This document shows positions 27,385 to 36,237 of a DNA stretch of 64,000 nucleotides, one piece after another (position 1 is the stretch's first letter; each line of letters opens with the position of its first letter). Under the pieces are notes generated by a model. It did not search any database. It saw nothing but the letters and a program-made list of their open reading frames with translations, and was not told the origin of the DNA. The DNA comes from Nitrososphaerota archaeon. Lineage in GTDB: Archaea > Thermoproteota > Nitrososphaeria > Nitrososphaerales > Nitrosopumilaceae. The position numbers and the translations under genes are program-made. The DNA lies in NCBI GenBank assembly GCA_005877205.1, contig VBPL01000035.1, forward strand, positions 1 to 64,000. The letters are read 5' to 3'.

Positions 27385-29177
27385 TCGCCCCTTCCTGTTC
27401 TTGCATGATAGCTTCCATCATTTCCATAATCTACGTAAAAGTCCTTGTCTTGGTCTATGGTAGGGGCAACCACAGCAGACTTTAACGATTCCTTAATATC
27501 ATTAAGTGACTTGACATTTGGTCCTCCATTTCCGTCAATTACCCTGTGCACCCAAGAATCTAGAGTCTCACCATCTCTTTTTTCTGATTTGAAAATTTCA
27601 ACTATCTTAAGAATTGTTGGCATTACTCTCTTGGCAGGAACTTTCATGCATGTCAGACCTAGCATAGCCTTTTCGTCAGCGCGCCCCCCTAGCTGCATAG
27701 TATACAACGGATACATGTCCTTTCCGAGTCTTCCTCCTCCACCATAAAATCCAATTGTAGCTATTTCATGTTGACCACACGAGTTGGGGCAGCCACTTAT
27801 CTTTATCGTAGAACTTCTCAAGTCATCATCCTCATCAAGTTTAAGCTCAAGGAATTTTCTTTGAACCTCTTTTGCAAGTCGATGGGAATTTGTTAATGCA
27901 AGGTTACATGATGTCGTACCAGAGCAGCCAATCACTGAGGCCATAGTAAGAGATCCTGGATTTGCAAGACCCACCTCCAATAGTCCCGCATAGAGTTTCG
28001 GTAGGTCTTCATCCCGAACCCACCTGAATACAATATCTTGGGCAAATCCATTTCTTATTCTTCCCTCTGCTGAAAAATCTCTTGCCAAATCAGCTATAAC
28101 TCTAAGCTGATTTGCGGTAACATCTCCCGATTCCAGGGTTAGAAATGCTACGCTGTAGCCTGGCTGTTTTTGCTTCATGACATTTGATTTTATCCAGCGC
28201 GAAAATCCTTGCGGATGAGAGGGCAACTCTGAACTTATTGAGACTTTTCTGAGAACCTCTGGAGTTTTGTCAACTTCTAATTTTATAACAACAGATTGAG
28301 TGGCCCTAACCACTGCTCTTTCCTTCAGCACTATGTTCTGGAACTTTTCCCAGCCAATCTCATTTACAAGATAACGCATTCTATTTCTTGCCATATTTTC
28401 TCTGTTACCCATTCTGTCGTAGACTCTAACCACGGAGATTATTGTATAAAGTAAATCCTCTTCAGGTGTAAATTCTTCAAGCTGATGGGCAACGAAGGAC
28501 TGGGCTCCTAATCCGCCGCCCAAAAATATCTTGAATCCATTCTGTAATTTTCCATTTACTTCAACTTTGTATGGTATTAATCCTATGTCCGCTATTCTTG
28601 CCATTCCATGTTTTTCACAGCATGTAAAATTGATCTTGAACTTTCGTGGAAGAGATTGATTCATAGGATTACGCAAAAGGAACCTAGCTGTTGCTATAGC
28701 ATAAGGAGTAGGATCAAAAATCTCGTCTGGGCAAATTCCTGCAAGTGGACTGCACATCACGTTTCTTATTGAATTTCCACATGCTTCTCTTGATGTCAAT
28801 CCAACTTCTGACAATCCTCGCATGACCTCAGAAACATCTTCTAGTGCAACCCAATGCAGTTGGAAATTTTGTCTTGTGGATACGTGAGCATTACCTATTG
28901 AGAACGATTCACTTAGTTCAGCAATTTTCTCCAGTTGTTCAGGATAAACTTCCCCAGCAGGAATTTTGATGCGTATCATGCTGTAATCGTCTGTCATTCT
29001 GCTTCCATAAGCACCGTTTTGTAATCTGAAACGTCTAAAATCATCGCGGTTGATCTTGCCTTGTCTGAATAGCTTTACCATCTCAGCAAACCTTTCTGCT
29101 TCCTCTACCTTTGCCCAATTTATCTTCGGTTTTGGCAGATTGTCTGGTTTTGATTGACTAAGGCTAGTCTTGCTCAA
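27372..29177 (-). CDS. Siroheme [4Fe-4S] nitrite/sulfite reductase
   Basis: 601-residue ferredoxin-type nitrite/sulfite reductase with two duplicated halves. The [4Fe-4S]-siroheme cysteines appear as IGCSGTTSCNLAL (C-x5-C) and ISGCPNSCGQH (C-x3-C). Upstream, FRLQNGAYGSR and STRQNFQLHWV are substrate/cofactor-contact regions. In ammonia-oxidising archaea this family has been labelled both nitrite and sulfite reductase; coupling to a rhodanese and nearby cysteine genes favours sulfite here. Start TTG 29177 (MSKTSLSQSK) lies ~26-30 nt from a TTTATA-type box (29203-29212), so leaderless. Confidence 0.9.
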   Translation of the reverse strand: MSKTSLSQSKPDNLPKPKINWAKVEEAERFAEMVKLFRQGKINRDDFRRFRLQNGAYGSRMTDDYSMIRIKIPAGEVYPEQLEKIAELSESFSIGNAHVSTRQNFQLHWVALEDVSEVMRGLSEVGLTSREACGNSIRNVMCSPLAGICPDEIFDPTPYAIATARFLLRNPMNQSLPRKFKINFTCCEKHGMARIADIGLIPYKVEVNGKLQNGFKIFLGGGLGAQSFVAHQLEEFTPEEDLLYTIISVVRVYDRMGNRENMARNRMRYLVNEIGWEKFQNIVLKERAVVRATQSVVIKLEVDKTPEVLRKVSISSELPSHPQGFSRWIKSNVMKQKQPGYSVAFLTLESGDVTANQLRVIADLARDFSAEGRIRNGFAQDIVFRWVRDEDLPKLYAGLLEVGLANPGSLTMASVIGCSGTTSCNLALTNSHRLAKEVQRKFLELKLDEDDDLRSSTIKISGCPNSCGQHEIATIGFYGGGGRLGKDMYPLYTMQLGGRADEKAMLGLTCMKVPAKRVMPTILKIVEIFKSEKRDGETLDSWVHRVIDGNGGPNVKSLNDIKESLKSAVVAPTIDQDKDFYVDYGNDGSYHARTGRGECAA

Positions 29178-29291
29178 TTATTGATAGCTACCCTGTGGAA
29201 CGCATATAAATTTTATAATATGGGAATTTTAGCTAAAGCGCTCGGATTTTTGGCACAAATTTGCACAGATGTATATTGATACCAATCCGCC

Positions 29292-29306
29292 AATCAAGTA
29301 TTGATT
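29292..29306. promoter_or_regulatory. Short inverted repeat upstream of inositol phosphate synthase
   Basis: AATCAA (29292-29297) and TTGATT (29301-29306) are perfect inverted copies with a 3-base spacer, 20-30 bp upstream of the TATA-like TTAAAT near 29323-29328. It could be an operator; the sequence is short and AT-rich, so chance is possible. Confidence 0.3.
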
Positions 29307-29352
29307 AGCAAATCAGAAAAGAGTTAAATGATGACTGGTTAGAAAAAATTGC

Positions 29353-30372
29353 GTGACGGATAGAATCACGATGGCAATAGCAGGAATGGGAAATGTTGCA
29401 TCAACGTTAGTGAAAGGTCTAGAGTTTTACAAGAATTCAACGGAAGGATTGTGGCATCCAAAGCTTGGTGGATTTACATTAAATGATATAACGATATCAG
29501 CAGTTTATGACATTGATTCATCCAAAGTTGGAAAAAGGATTGGACAGATTGTAACCGATTGCAAGACAGATTTTTCAGACATCGTCATTCAGCGTGGAAT
29601 ATCAGAAGATACAACACCATCACATATTGCTCAGAATGGTCAGATAAGATCAGCCGGTTATGATGAATTCGTTAATTCACTTAAGAAGATAAAACCAGAG
29701 TTCCTTGTGAATTTAATTTCTTCCGGGATGGATAAGAGTGGTGAAAAGTATGCAAAGGCTGCCTTAGACGCAGGTTGTTCGTTCTTTAATGCAACATCCT
29801 CAAAAATAGTAAATGACCAGACGAAAAAGGCATTTGAATCAAAAGAACTAATGATTCTTGGAGATGATTTGATGAGCCAGTTTGGCGGTACAGCATTCCA
29901 TCGGGGCATGATAGAATTTATGACGACTAGAGGTATCAGAATTCAAAAGGCCTACCAACTTGATGTCGGAGGCAATCAGGACACCCAAAACACAATGGCT
30001 GAAGAGATAAGAGAGAAGAAGCGTAAAATCAAGACAGAATCCATAGCAATTGAATCTCCTTATCCGTTTATGTCTACAGCAGGGACCACTGAATATGCTG
30101 AACAACTTGGAGATTCTAGAGTAAGTTACTATTGGATGCAAGCCAATGGGTTTCTTGGTTCTACCATAGAAATGGACCTAGCACTCAAAACAAACGACAG
30201 TACCAATGGTTGTAATGTAATAGTAGATTCTATAAGGGCTGCAAGAAAAGCTCTTTCCCAAAAAGATATTGCAAAAGCAGATATCATTTCTGCATATGCG
30301 TTCAAGAATCCTTCAAAAAAGATGCACATCAGGGAATGCATCAAAGCGTTCGAAGATGCCTTTGCAAACTAA
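29353..30372 (+). CDS. ino1: Myo-inositol-1-phosphate synthase
   Basis: Converts glucose 6-phosphate to inositol 1-phosphate with NAD, feeding archaeal inositol lipids and solutes. N-terminal NAD motif IAGMGNVASTLVKGLE; conserved FFNATSSKIV-type and DDLMSQFGGTAFHRG segments and LDVGGNQDTQNT are characteristic. 339 residues, the short archaeal type. GTG 29353 lies 26 nt from the TATA-like element, so it is preferred over the later in-frame ATG 29371. The gene precedes the thiazole synthase gene by 37 bp. Confidence 0.9.
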   Translation: MTDRITMAIAGMGNVASTLVKGLEFYKNSTEGLWHPKLGGFTLNDITISAVYDIDSSKVGKRIGQIVTDCKTDFSDIVIQRGISEDTTPSHIAQNGQIRSAGYDEFVNSLKKIKPEFLVNLISSGMDKSGEKYAKAALDAGCSFFNATSSKIVNDQTKKAFESKELMILGDDLMSQFGGTAFHRGMIEFMTTRGIRIQKAYQLDVGGNQDTQNTMAEEIREKKRKIKTESIAIESPYPFMSTAGTTEYAEQLGDSRVSYYWMQANGFLGSTIEMDLALKTNDSTNGCNVIVDSIRAARKALSQKDIAKADIISAYAFKNPSKKMHIRECIKAFEDAFAN

Positions 30373-30409
30373 GCAAACTATTAATTTACTGGTCTGAGGA
30401 TCATTTTTC

Positions 30410-31228
30410 ATGCAGAAAGTAACACAAAAAGAAGAAGTACCAAAAATTTTTGCCGATGTAAAAGAGATGGAAATCACAAGGGCCATAGCTAATGAATTTC
30501 ATTCTGTCCTTGTTGATAGAGCAGATTCTGATGTTATAATCATAGGTGCGGGACCAGCTGGACTTACAGCTAGTAAAGAACTTGCAATAATGGGCTTCAA
30601 GACTCTTGTTATAGAACAAAACAACTACTTGGGAGGAGGTTATTGGCTAGGCGGATACATGATGAATCCAGTTACTGTCCGAGAACCGGCACAAAAAGTT
30701 TGGGATGAATTAGGAATTCCATACAAAAAAGTATCTGAAGGGCTTTATCTTACACCTGGTCCGCATGCTGTTTCAAAGTTAATAGCAGCCGCATGTGATG
30801 CAGGTGTAAAATTCTTGAATTTGACCAAGTTTGATGATTTAGTTCTAAAGAACGGTCGAGTGGGTGGTGTCGTAGTCAATTGGATGCCTGTATCTGCACT
30901 TCCAAGAAACATAACTTGTGTAGATCCTGTAGCTCTTGAATCTAAGATGGTAATAGATGCTTCAGGTCACGATTCAGTTGCTGTAAAAAGACTAGTCGAT
31001 AGAAAACTCGTGGAGTGGAAGGGAATGGATCCTATGTGGGTTGATGATGGTGAAAATAAGGTGGTTTACAAGACTGGTGAAGTCTATCCCGGGCTTGTAG
31101 TAGCAGGGATGTCTGTAACTGAGACGTATGGGATAGCCAGGATGGGACCAACATATGGATCAATGTTGCTTTCAGGCAAGAAAGCTGCAGACGTTACCGC
31201 TGCAAAGATAAAGGAACTAAGAAGATAA
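30410..31228 (+). CDS. thi4: Thi4-type thiamine thiazole synthase, Cys (sulfur-donor) form
   Basis: Builds the thiazole half of thiamine from NAD and glycine. FAD/NAD fold motif VIIIGAGPAGLTASKEL, then YLGGGYWLGGYMMN and the C-terminal GLVVAGMSVTETYGIARMGP are diagnostic. At the key position the sequence is NITCVDPVALES, with Cys170 aligned to the cysteine that yeast/plant Thi4 sacrifices as sulfur donor; methanogen sulfide-using forms have His there. So it is predicted to be the single-turnover type. Cotranscribed after ino1. No riboswitch is visible in the 37-bp gap. Confidence 0.93.
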   Translation: MQKVTQKEEVPKIFADVKEMEITRAIANEFHSVLVDRADSDVIIIGAGPAGLTASKELAIMGFKTLVIEQNNYLGGGYWLGGYMMNPVTVREPAQKVWDELGIPYKKVSEGLYLTPGPHAVSKLIAAACDAGVKFLNLTKFDDLVLKNGRVGGVVVNWMPVSALPRNITCVDPVALESKMVIDASGHDSVAVKRLVDRKLVEWKGMDPMWVDDGENKVVYKTGEVYPGLVVAGMSVTETYGIARMGPTYGSMLLSGKKAADVTAAKIKELRR

Positions 31229-31253
31229 ATCAATTAACTTTATTATCTTCCTG

Positions 31254-32042
31254 TTGAGAATATCCAAAGTTTTTCTTTATGACGAACCTAGCGTGCCTGA
31301 AATTGAAATTGATCGACTTGCCCAATTCCTAAAAGAGAAAATGGGGTTTCAAGTTGAAGTGCGAAAAAACTTCTTCGATTTTTTTAACGCAGATAGGAAC
31401 GTTGCGTATGAACTAGCCTCGACTAGAATTTTCAATCCATACGCTCCATTTGAAAGACATCAGCCAACATCAGAAGAAGCTGTGTTTGAAGAAGAATTTT
31501 TTACCAATAGTTCTCTTCCAAATAATATCACACTCTATGATGGATTTGAACTCCAAAATATCCTGAGTAAAATCTTACCAGACTCAGAGTCAGTAGATGA
31601 TAAATTCCATCTTGTTTTTACTACAAGACTTACATGCACCTATGATTATGACGATTACAGATACCATGGAAGAGCGATAATATGCTCAAATCCATCAATT
31701 ATCTCAACCACCGGAATAATAGAGGCACCGGCAAAACCAGTAGAATATTATCATGAACTATACGAAAAGGTGGAGCAGGGCCTTAACTTAGATTCCATCA
31801 AGAACCAATTCAAAGACAGATTTTTAGAGTATCATGATAAGAATCTTTGTAGGGTTGTCAGAGGATATGCCTTACAAGCAATTTTTTACTACTTGACATC
31901 TAGACCATTCTGTGAGTCAAAAGACTGTATGCTCTACAATGCTCATTGGCAAGAAGAACTTTTGCATTCTCAGATAGAAATTTCGAATCTGTGTGAGAAT
32001 CATCAAAAGATCCTCTACGAGCTGCAACAAAAGTTTGAATAA
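31254..32042 (+). CDS. Archaeal conserved protein, putative metallopeptidase (DUF6775-like)
   Basis: 262 residues from TTG 31254. The C-terminal part carries FCESKDCMLYNAHWQEELLH and, 13-14 residues on, LCENHQ, a Cys4/His arrangement reminiscent of the structural zinc site at the end of archaemetzincins. I do not see an HExxH zinc-protease motif. I believe this is the family catalogued as DUF6775, labelled a putative metallopeptidase, but I cannot verify that here. It follows thi4 by 25 bp on the same strand. Confidence 0.55.
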   Translation: MRISKVFLYDEPSVPEIEIDRLAQFLKEKMGFQVEVRKNFFDFFNADRNVAYELASTRIFNPYAPFERHQPTSEEAVFEEEFFTNSSLPNNITLYDGFELQNILSKILPDSESVDDKFHLVFTTRLTCTYDYDDYRYHGRAIICSNPSIISTTGIIEAPAKPVEYYHELYEKVEQGLNLDSIKNQFKDRFLEYHDKNLCRVVRGYALQAIFYYLTSRPFCESKDCMLYNAHWQEELLHSQIEISNLCENHQKILYELQQKFE

Positions 32043-32112
32043 TTTAAATGTAAACCTACGCAAAATGTAAGTTAATCCGTGTGTATGTGATAGTAGAATT
32101 TCTCGTATAGGT

Positions 32113-32268
32113 TCAAAACCACATTTCTTGCGAATATTTCTGACTCATTTTTTGAGTCCATTTGAGTAATTTTTTAGAAAATTTATTCATGCTTTTGATA
32201 ATCAACTTTGCAGCAAGTATTGCAGAAACCGAGAGTAATGCGAGGACAAACAAGGATGTAGTCATCAT
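32113..32268 (-). CDS. Small membrane protein (51 residues)
   Basis: Short ORF from tandem ATGs at 32268/32265 to TGA 32113-32115. The N-terminal two-fifths is one hydrophobic helix (TSLFVLALLSVSAILAAKLI) and the rest is a basic, Gln/Lys-rich amphipathic tail (MNKFSKKLLKWTQKMSQKYS). A TATA-like GTTATTTGG lies ~20 nt upstream. It occupies the otherwise empty 313-bp space before the response regulator. Unknown function; could be chance, but composition and codons look coding. Confidence 0.5.
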   Translation of the reverse strand: MMTTSLFVLALLSVSAILAAKLIIKSMNKFSKKLLKWTQKMSQKYSQEMWF

Positions 32269-32355
32269 GATTCAAAACCCAAATAACAGATCATCTGTAT
32301 TGCCAAAGTTCTGACATACTCTTGTGTATATGCTGTTAATAATACCAATTAGTGG

Positions 32356-32721
32356 ATGAAAATACTTGTGGTTGATGATAACAATAGTGTCACTGAACTC
32401 CTCTCACAGTTTTTCAAAGTGAAAGGACATGATTGTATAGCCACAAACGATGGGAAAGAGGGGTTATCGCTATGTTTCAATAATAAATTTGATGCCATCA
32501 TACTCGATTTGGCTATGCCAGAGTTCACTGGAAAGGATTTTCTTGACTCGCTAATTGAAAATGGGAAAATAAAAAATCAAAAAATAATCGTGTTAACCGC
32601 AATGCCACTTGGCGATGTTATAATCGATGACCATCATCACGGAATTTGCGAGGTTATACCGAAACCTTGTGATCTAGCCTTCCTTTTGAAAACTATAGAA
32701 TCATTAAATGTTGTTGTGTGA
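32356..32721 (+). CDS. Response regulator receiver (CheY-like)
   Basis: 121-residue stand-alone receiver domain. Acidic pocket VVDDNN, phospho-acceptor Asp51 in AIILDLAMP, Thr/Ser in VLTAMPLG and Lys in VIPKPCD. No output domain. Its TGA overlaps the ATG of the histidine kinase gene (TGATG), so kinase and receiver are made as a pair. Confidence 0.9.
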   Translation: MKILVVDDNNSVTELLSQFFKVKGHDCIATNDGKEGLSLCFNNKFDAIILDLAMPEFTGKDFLDSLIENGKIKNQKIIVLTAMPLGDVIIDDHHHGICEVIPKPCDLAFLLKTIESLNVVV

Positions 32722-34280
32722 TGCTAAGTTCCATTTTAAAATCTTGTACTGCTACACTAGGCCTAAGGGAAAAGACCAAAAAGAAAGATAAGAAGAGATC
32801 AGACTTTGGAAAAAAACGTCGTTTGCGTATCAGCATAATGCATAAAATATCAATGAGCCGGGTTAGCAAGAGATTGCCTTGGTTAGATGATATGAAGATT
32901 GTTCCAAAAATTTCCATTATGTTTTCTGTCTTTTCTTTGATAATTTCAGGTGTTGGATATCTTTCAATCAATCAACTGACTAATGTCGCAGAGCCAATGA
33001 CTGCAGATAGTGAGAAGTTGCTCACTAGTACCACGCATGCTATTATAATTTACGTTTTAATCTTTACAATTATCACAATTGGTTGTCTCATCCTTTCATT
33101 CAAACCAATGATAAAATCACTGAGGAAATCTCAAGAGATTCATTCTCGTTCTCAAAGAGAATACCACGACCTCTATGAAAACTCACCAGCCCTTTATCGT
33201 ACAATTAATACAGATGGAATTATTGTCAATTGTAATAAATCGTATGCAGAACGTTTGGGATACACGAAGAAAGAAATCATCGGGACATCGATATTCAAGC
33301 ATACAGCTGATAACGATATTGAAGCCATGAGAGACTCATTTGAAACGTGGAAAAGGACTGGAGCTGTTAAGCATAGAGAAGTTTGGCTCAAGGCTAAGGA
33401 TGGAACCATTTTTCCAACATTGATTAGTGCAAATAATCTTTATGATGAAAATGGAAAATTGATTGGAAGTAATACTATTATAGAAGATATTTCAGAAATT
33501 TACGAAGCAAGAAAAAGAATAGAAAGACAAGCAATATTAGAATTGCAATTTACAGAGCTTAAAAAGATGGAGAAATTAAAAGATGAATTTACCTCGATGA
33601 TAACACACGAACTGAAATCCCCACTATTTCCTATATTGGGATATTGTGAAATGTTAATAAAACATGTCTCATCAAGCAATCTAACAGCCGAACAGCAGAA
33701 AATGATTAAGGAGATTCATAAAAATTCTAACAAAATGCATAGGCTTATTCGAGATTTATTGACTGCACAAAAACTGGAAATGGGTCGCATGAAGTTTGAT
33801 AAAATAAAATTTGATGTGACTGAATTTATGATGGAAATATACAGAGAATATTTGCCGCTTATGCAAGAAAAACAAGTCGAATTTGTAAATTCATCGGAAG
33901 AAAAATTGACTCTAATAAGCGATAAGCACAGAATTGGGCAAGTAATCGATAACTTGGTTCTAAATTCTACAGATTTTACTCCTGCAAAGCAAGGAAGGAT
34001 AGAGATCAGTGCGAGAAGTAAAGATGAGATGATTGTCTTTTATGTGAAAGATAATGGGAGCGGTATACCAAAAGATCAACAAGAGAATCTTTTCCACAAA
34101 TTCTACCAGGTAGATACTTCGCTAGGCAGAAAACACGGCGGAAATGGGCTTGGACTGGCAATTTGTAAGGGAGTAACGGAGGGGTTGGGAGGAAGGATAT
34201 GGATGGAAGGTGAGGAAGGAAAAGGAACTACTTTTTACTTTAGCATACCAAAAAACCGAAACGCGATTGAATCTTCGTAA
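32721..34280 (+). CDS. Membrane PAS-domain histidine kinase
   Basis: 519 residues from ATG 32721. A strongly basic N terminus (TKKKDKKRSDFGKKRRLR) precedes two membrane helices (~66-84 and ~108-128), a PAS domain (ENSPALYRTINTDGIIVNCN), the HisKA dimerisation helix with phospho-His in SMITHELKSPLFPI, and a HATPase domain (DNGSGIPKDQQENLFHKF, GGNGLGLAICKG). Almost no extracellular loop is present, so the signal is probably membrane or cytoplasmic. Translationally coupled to the receiver at 32356-32721. Confidence 0.9.
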   Translation: MLSSILKSCTATLGLREKTKKKDKKRSDFGKKRRLRISIMHKISMSRVSKRLPWLDDMKIVPKISIMFSVFSLIISGVGYLSINQLTNVAEPMTADSEKLLTSTTHAIIIYVLIFTIITIGCLILSFKPMIKSLRKSQEIHSRSQREYHDLYENSPALYRTINTDGIIVNCNKSYAERLGYTKKEIIGTSIFKHTADNDIEAMRDSFETWKRTGAVKHREVWLKAKDGTIFPTLISANNLYDENGKLIGSNTIIEDISEIYEARKRIERQAILELQFTELKKMEKLKDEFTSMITHELKSPLFPILGYCEMLIKHVSSSNLTAEQQKMIKEIHKNSNKMHRLIRDLLTAQKLEMGRMKFDKIKFDVTEFMMEIYREYLPLMQEKQVEFVNSSEEKLTLISDKHRIGQVIDNLVLNSTDFTPAKQGRIEISARSKDEMIVFYVKDNGSGIPKDQQENLFHKFYQVDTSLGRKHGGNGLGLAICKGVTEGLGGRIWMEGEEGKGTTFYFSIPKNRNAIESS

Positions 34281-34379
34281 TCTTCTATAGTACTAAAATT
34301 ATGAATGACATTCCTATTTCATTAATGACCTTAATAAAAATGAAATATAGGAGATACAATTACTTGAACGTGCTTCCAG

Positions 34380-34544
34380 CTAAGATTCCATTAGACCAAG
34401 ATAATCCTCATTATTGCATGTTTCACAAAGTCCATATCCGTCATAGAAATGAACTGCATCGTTGACACCGCAATAGACACACAAACGCTTTAGAGTTTCG
34501 TCGTGCAGAACATTCCCAACATCTAAGCTATTTTCCAGCAACAC
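34380..34544 (-). CDS. Small zinc-finger-like protein (54 residues)
   Basis: Short ORF from GTG 34544 (or the following TTG) to TAG 34380-34382. Two CxxC pairs, RLCVYCGV and LCETCNN, are about 20 residues apart, as in a zinc ribbon/finger. A TATTTAATTATT box at 34563-34575 is 24-30 nt before the start, matching the leaderless pattern of the window and supporting a real gene. No family recognised. Confidence 0.6.
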   Translation of the reverse strand: MLLENSLDVGNVLHDETLKRLCVYCGVNDAVHFYDGYGLCETCNNEDYLGLMES

Positions 34545-34867
34545 ATACTAGAACAATCCAATAATTAAATAATTATGGGCGGAATTTTATGGAGCTATTT
34601 TTCTTATATGCGTCCTATAACATTATTCCAAATTACTTTGTTAATGAACTCTTTTCACATTTCCTCTGATATGAATTTTTTCGATTGACAGACAAGTTCT
34701 TGTTTTAACAGATCATTACCTTATCATGGTATCGCTGATATGCTTGTTGATAGTTCTTAAATGGTTCATAGAAATAGGCATAGAATCATTCATTATATCA
34801 GAATCAATACTTTCAATCTCTCCAAGCCAGAATCTTCGTAGTCCTATACAAGATTACGTAGTCCAGA
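34545..34867. other. Intergenic stretch without a recognisable gene
   Basis: Contains the TATA region of the zinc-finger gene (34563-34575). On the minus strand a start-less open stretch reads LRRFWLGEIESIDSD ... HISDTMIR and ends at TAA 34716-34718; it looks protein-like but has no start codon, so it may be a gene remnant. I see no RNA gene or repeat. Confidence 0.5.
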
Positions 34868-35200
34868 TTAGCTTGGTATGTTAGCTAGTGAGGGTCTTTT
34901 GAATTCCTTGAACCAACTAGGATCAAATTTCTCCCCGTTTTCATTTGCCTTCTTTAATAGCTTCAAGAAGTTCCGCTTTTCTTCTCCGGATCCAAGCATT
35001 TCGAATCCTAGGGAGGCAATGATGGAAACTATTTTTCCAGCTGGATCATCTTTTATTGTGTTTTTTAACATATTTCGGGCAAAGGCTGATCCTCTTGCCT
35101 CAGGTCCGATTCCATCTCTTCAATTCTTTTCTTCAATTCCTCAATCTCAAGTTTATTTTTCTGATATTCTGAATTTTCATGTTCTAGTTTCTGTTTTCAT
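34868..35200 (-). pseudogene. Broken coiled-coil gene
   Basis: An intact 67-codon frame runs from ATG 35071 to 34868 (MLKNTIKDDPAGKIVSIIAS ... FKRPSLANIPS). Upstream, its frame is open through IGPEARGSAFARN, but the preceding Glu/Lys coiled coil (KQKLEHENSEYQKNKLEIEE) is in another frame, and an ATG at 35198-35200 precedes it in a third. One base removed from the A4 run at 35194-35197 and one net shift near 35100-35117 would join all parts into a ~110-residue protein. So this is either a pseudogene or a place with sequencing indels. No family recognised. Confidence 0.5.
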
Positions 35201-35240
35201 ATCTCAGTAAATTATTTAACTTACACAATGCGTGGGTTAA

Positions 35241-35249
35241 TTTAAATAT
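35241..35249 (+). promoter_or_regulatory. TATA box of thioredoxin reductase gene
   Basis: TTTAAATAT centred ~27 nt before GTG 35272. Its reverse complement could also serve the divergent broken gene. Confidence 0.55.
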
Positions 35250-35271
35250 GAACCGCAAATGAGTTTCATTT

Positions 35272-36237
35272 GTGCAAGCTGAGATAAAGGCTGAAAGTAA
35301 AAAACCCGAAACAAAGCGAAAATTTGACGTAATAATAATTGGCGCAGGTCCTGCCGGATATACAGCCGCGATATACACGTCAAGAGCAAGACGTGAGACC
35401 CTTGTAATCTCCGGAAACTTACCTGGTGGACAACTGATGCTTACTACTGATGTAGAGAATTATCCGGGTTTTGCCGAAGGGATATTTGGACCTGAATTGA
35501 TGACAACGATGAGAAAACAGGCAGAGAAAATGGGAACCATAATTATTGATGACGAAGTCACCAACGTGGATTTTAAACGCAGGCCATTCAAGATATTGAC
35601 TTACTCAGAAGAGTATGAAGCGAGTGCTGTAATAATCGCAACGGGAGCTACTCCAAGAAAGATTGGTGCCAAGGGTGAAGAAGAATTTAGCGCCAAAGGC
35701 GTATCCTATTGTGCTACATGCGATGGACCATTTTTCAAAAATCAGGACCTGGCAGTAGCTGGTGGTGGAGATTCTGCCATGGAGGAAGCTATTTTTCTTA
35801 CAAAATTTGCAAAAAGTGTCCATGTTATACACAGAAGAGACAAACTTAGAGCAAGCAAGATAATGCAGGATCGCGCCTTGGAAAATAAGAAGATTCAGTT
35901 TCACTGGAATAGCGTCGTAGATGAAATTAATGGTAGCCAGAAGGTAAATCAAATTATTATCAAGAATCTAAAAACCGAGCAAAAGGAAACGCTAGAAGCA
36001 GGAGGTATTTTCGTTGCAATCGGTCATGAACCAAATACAAAGTTATTCAAAGGACAAATCGAACTTGATGGCCAAGGATACATCAAATTAAAAAACAGTA
36101 CACAGACAAGTGTTGAAGGAGTTTTTGCTGCTGGCGACGTACATGATCACCGATACAGACAGGCAGTAACAGCTGCCGGTTTTGGTTGTATGGCAGCAAT
36201 AGATGTTGACAAATATCTCTCTGAAAACAGAAAATAA
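35272..36237 (+). CDS. trxB: Thioredoxin-disulfide reductase
   Basis: FAD/NADPH enzyme that reduces thioredoxin-type proteins. FAD motif VIIIGAGPAGYTAAIYTSRA, redox-active CATC in GVSYCATCDGPF, NAD(P) motif VAGGGDSAMEEA and the closing FAAGDVHDHRYRQ. 321 residues, with a ~17-residue charged N-terminal extension. Start GTG 35272 follows a TATA box at the leaderless distance. Its 3' end overlaps the convergent cysteine synthase gene by 91 bp. Confidence 0.94.
   Translation: MQAEIKAESKKPETKRKFDVIIIGAGPAGYTAAIYTSRARRETLVISGNLPGGQLMLTTDVENYPGFAEGIFGPELMTTMRKQAEKMGTIIIDDEVTNVDFKRRPFKILTYSEEYEASAVIIATGATPRKIGAKGEEEFSAKGVSYCATCDGPFFKNQDLAVAGGGDSAMEEAIFLTKFAKSVHVIHRRDKLRASKIMQDRALENKKIQFHWNSVVDEINGSQKVNQIIIKNLKTEQKETLEAGGIFVAIGHEPNTKLFKGQIELDGQGYIKLKNSTQTSVEGVFAAGDVHDHRYRQAVTAAGFGCMAAIDVDKYLSENRK

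Noticed and set aside
30373-30409. Possible thiamine riboswitch before thi4
   Set aside because: The gap is only 37 bp and lacks any conserved riboswitch core; the gene follows ino1 directly.
34576-34690. 37-codon plus-strand ORF beginning MGGILWSYFSYM
   Set aside because: Low-complexity hydrophobic composition in an AT-rich spacer and no placed TATA box.
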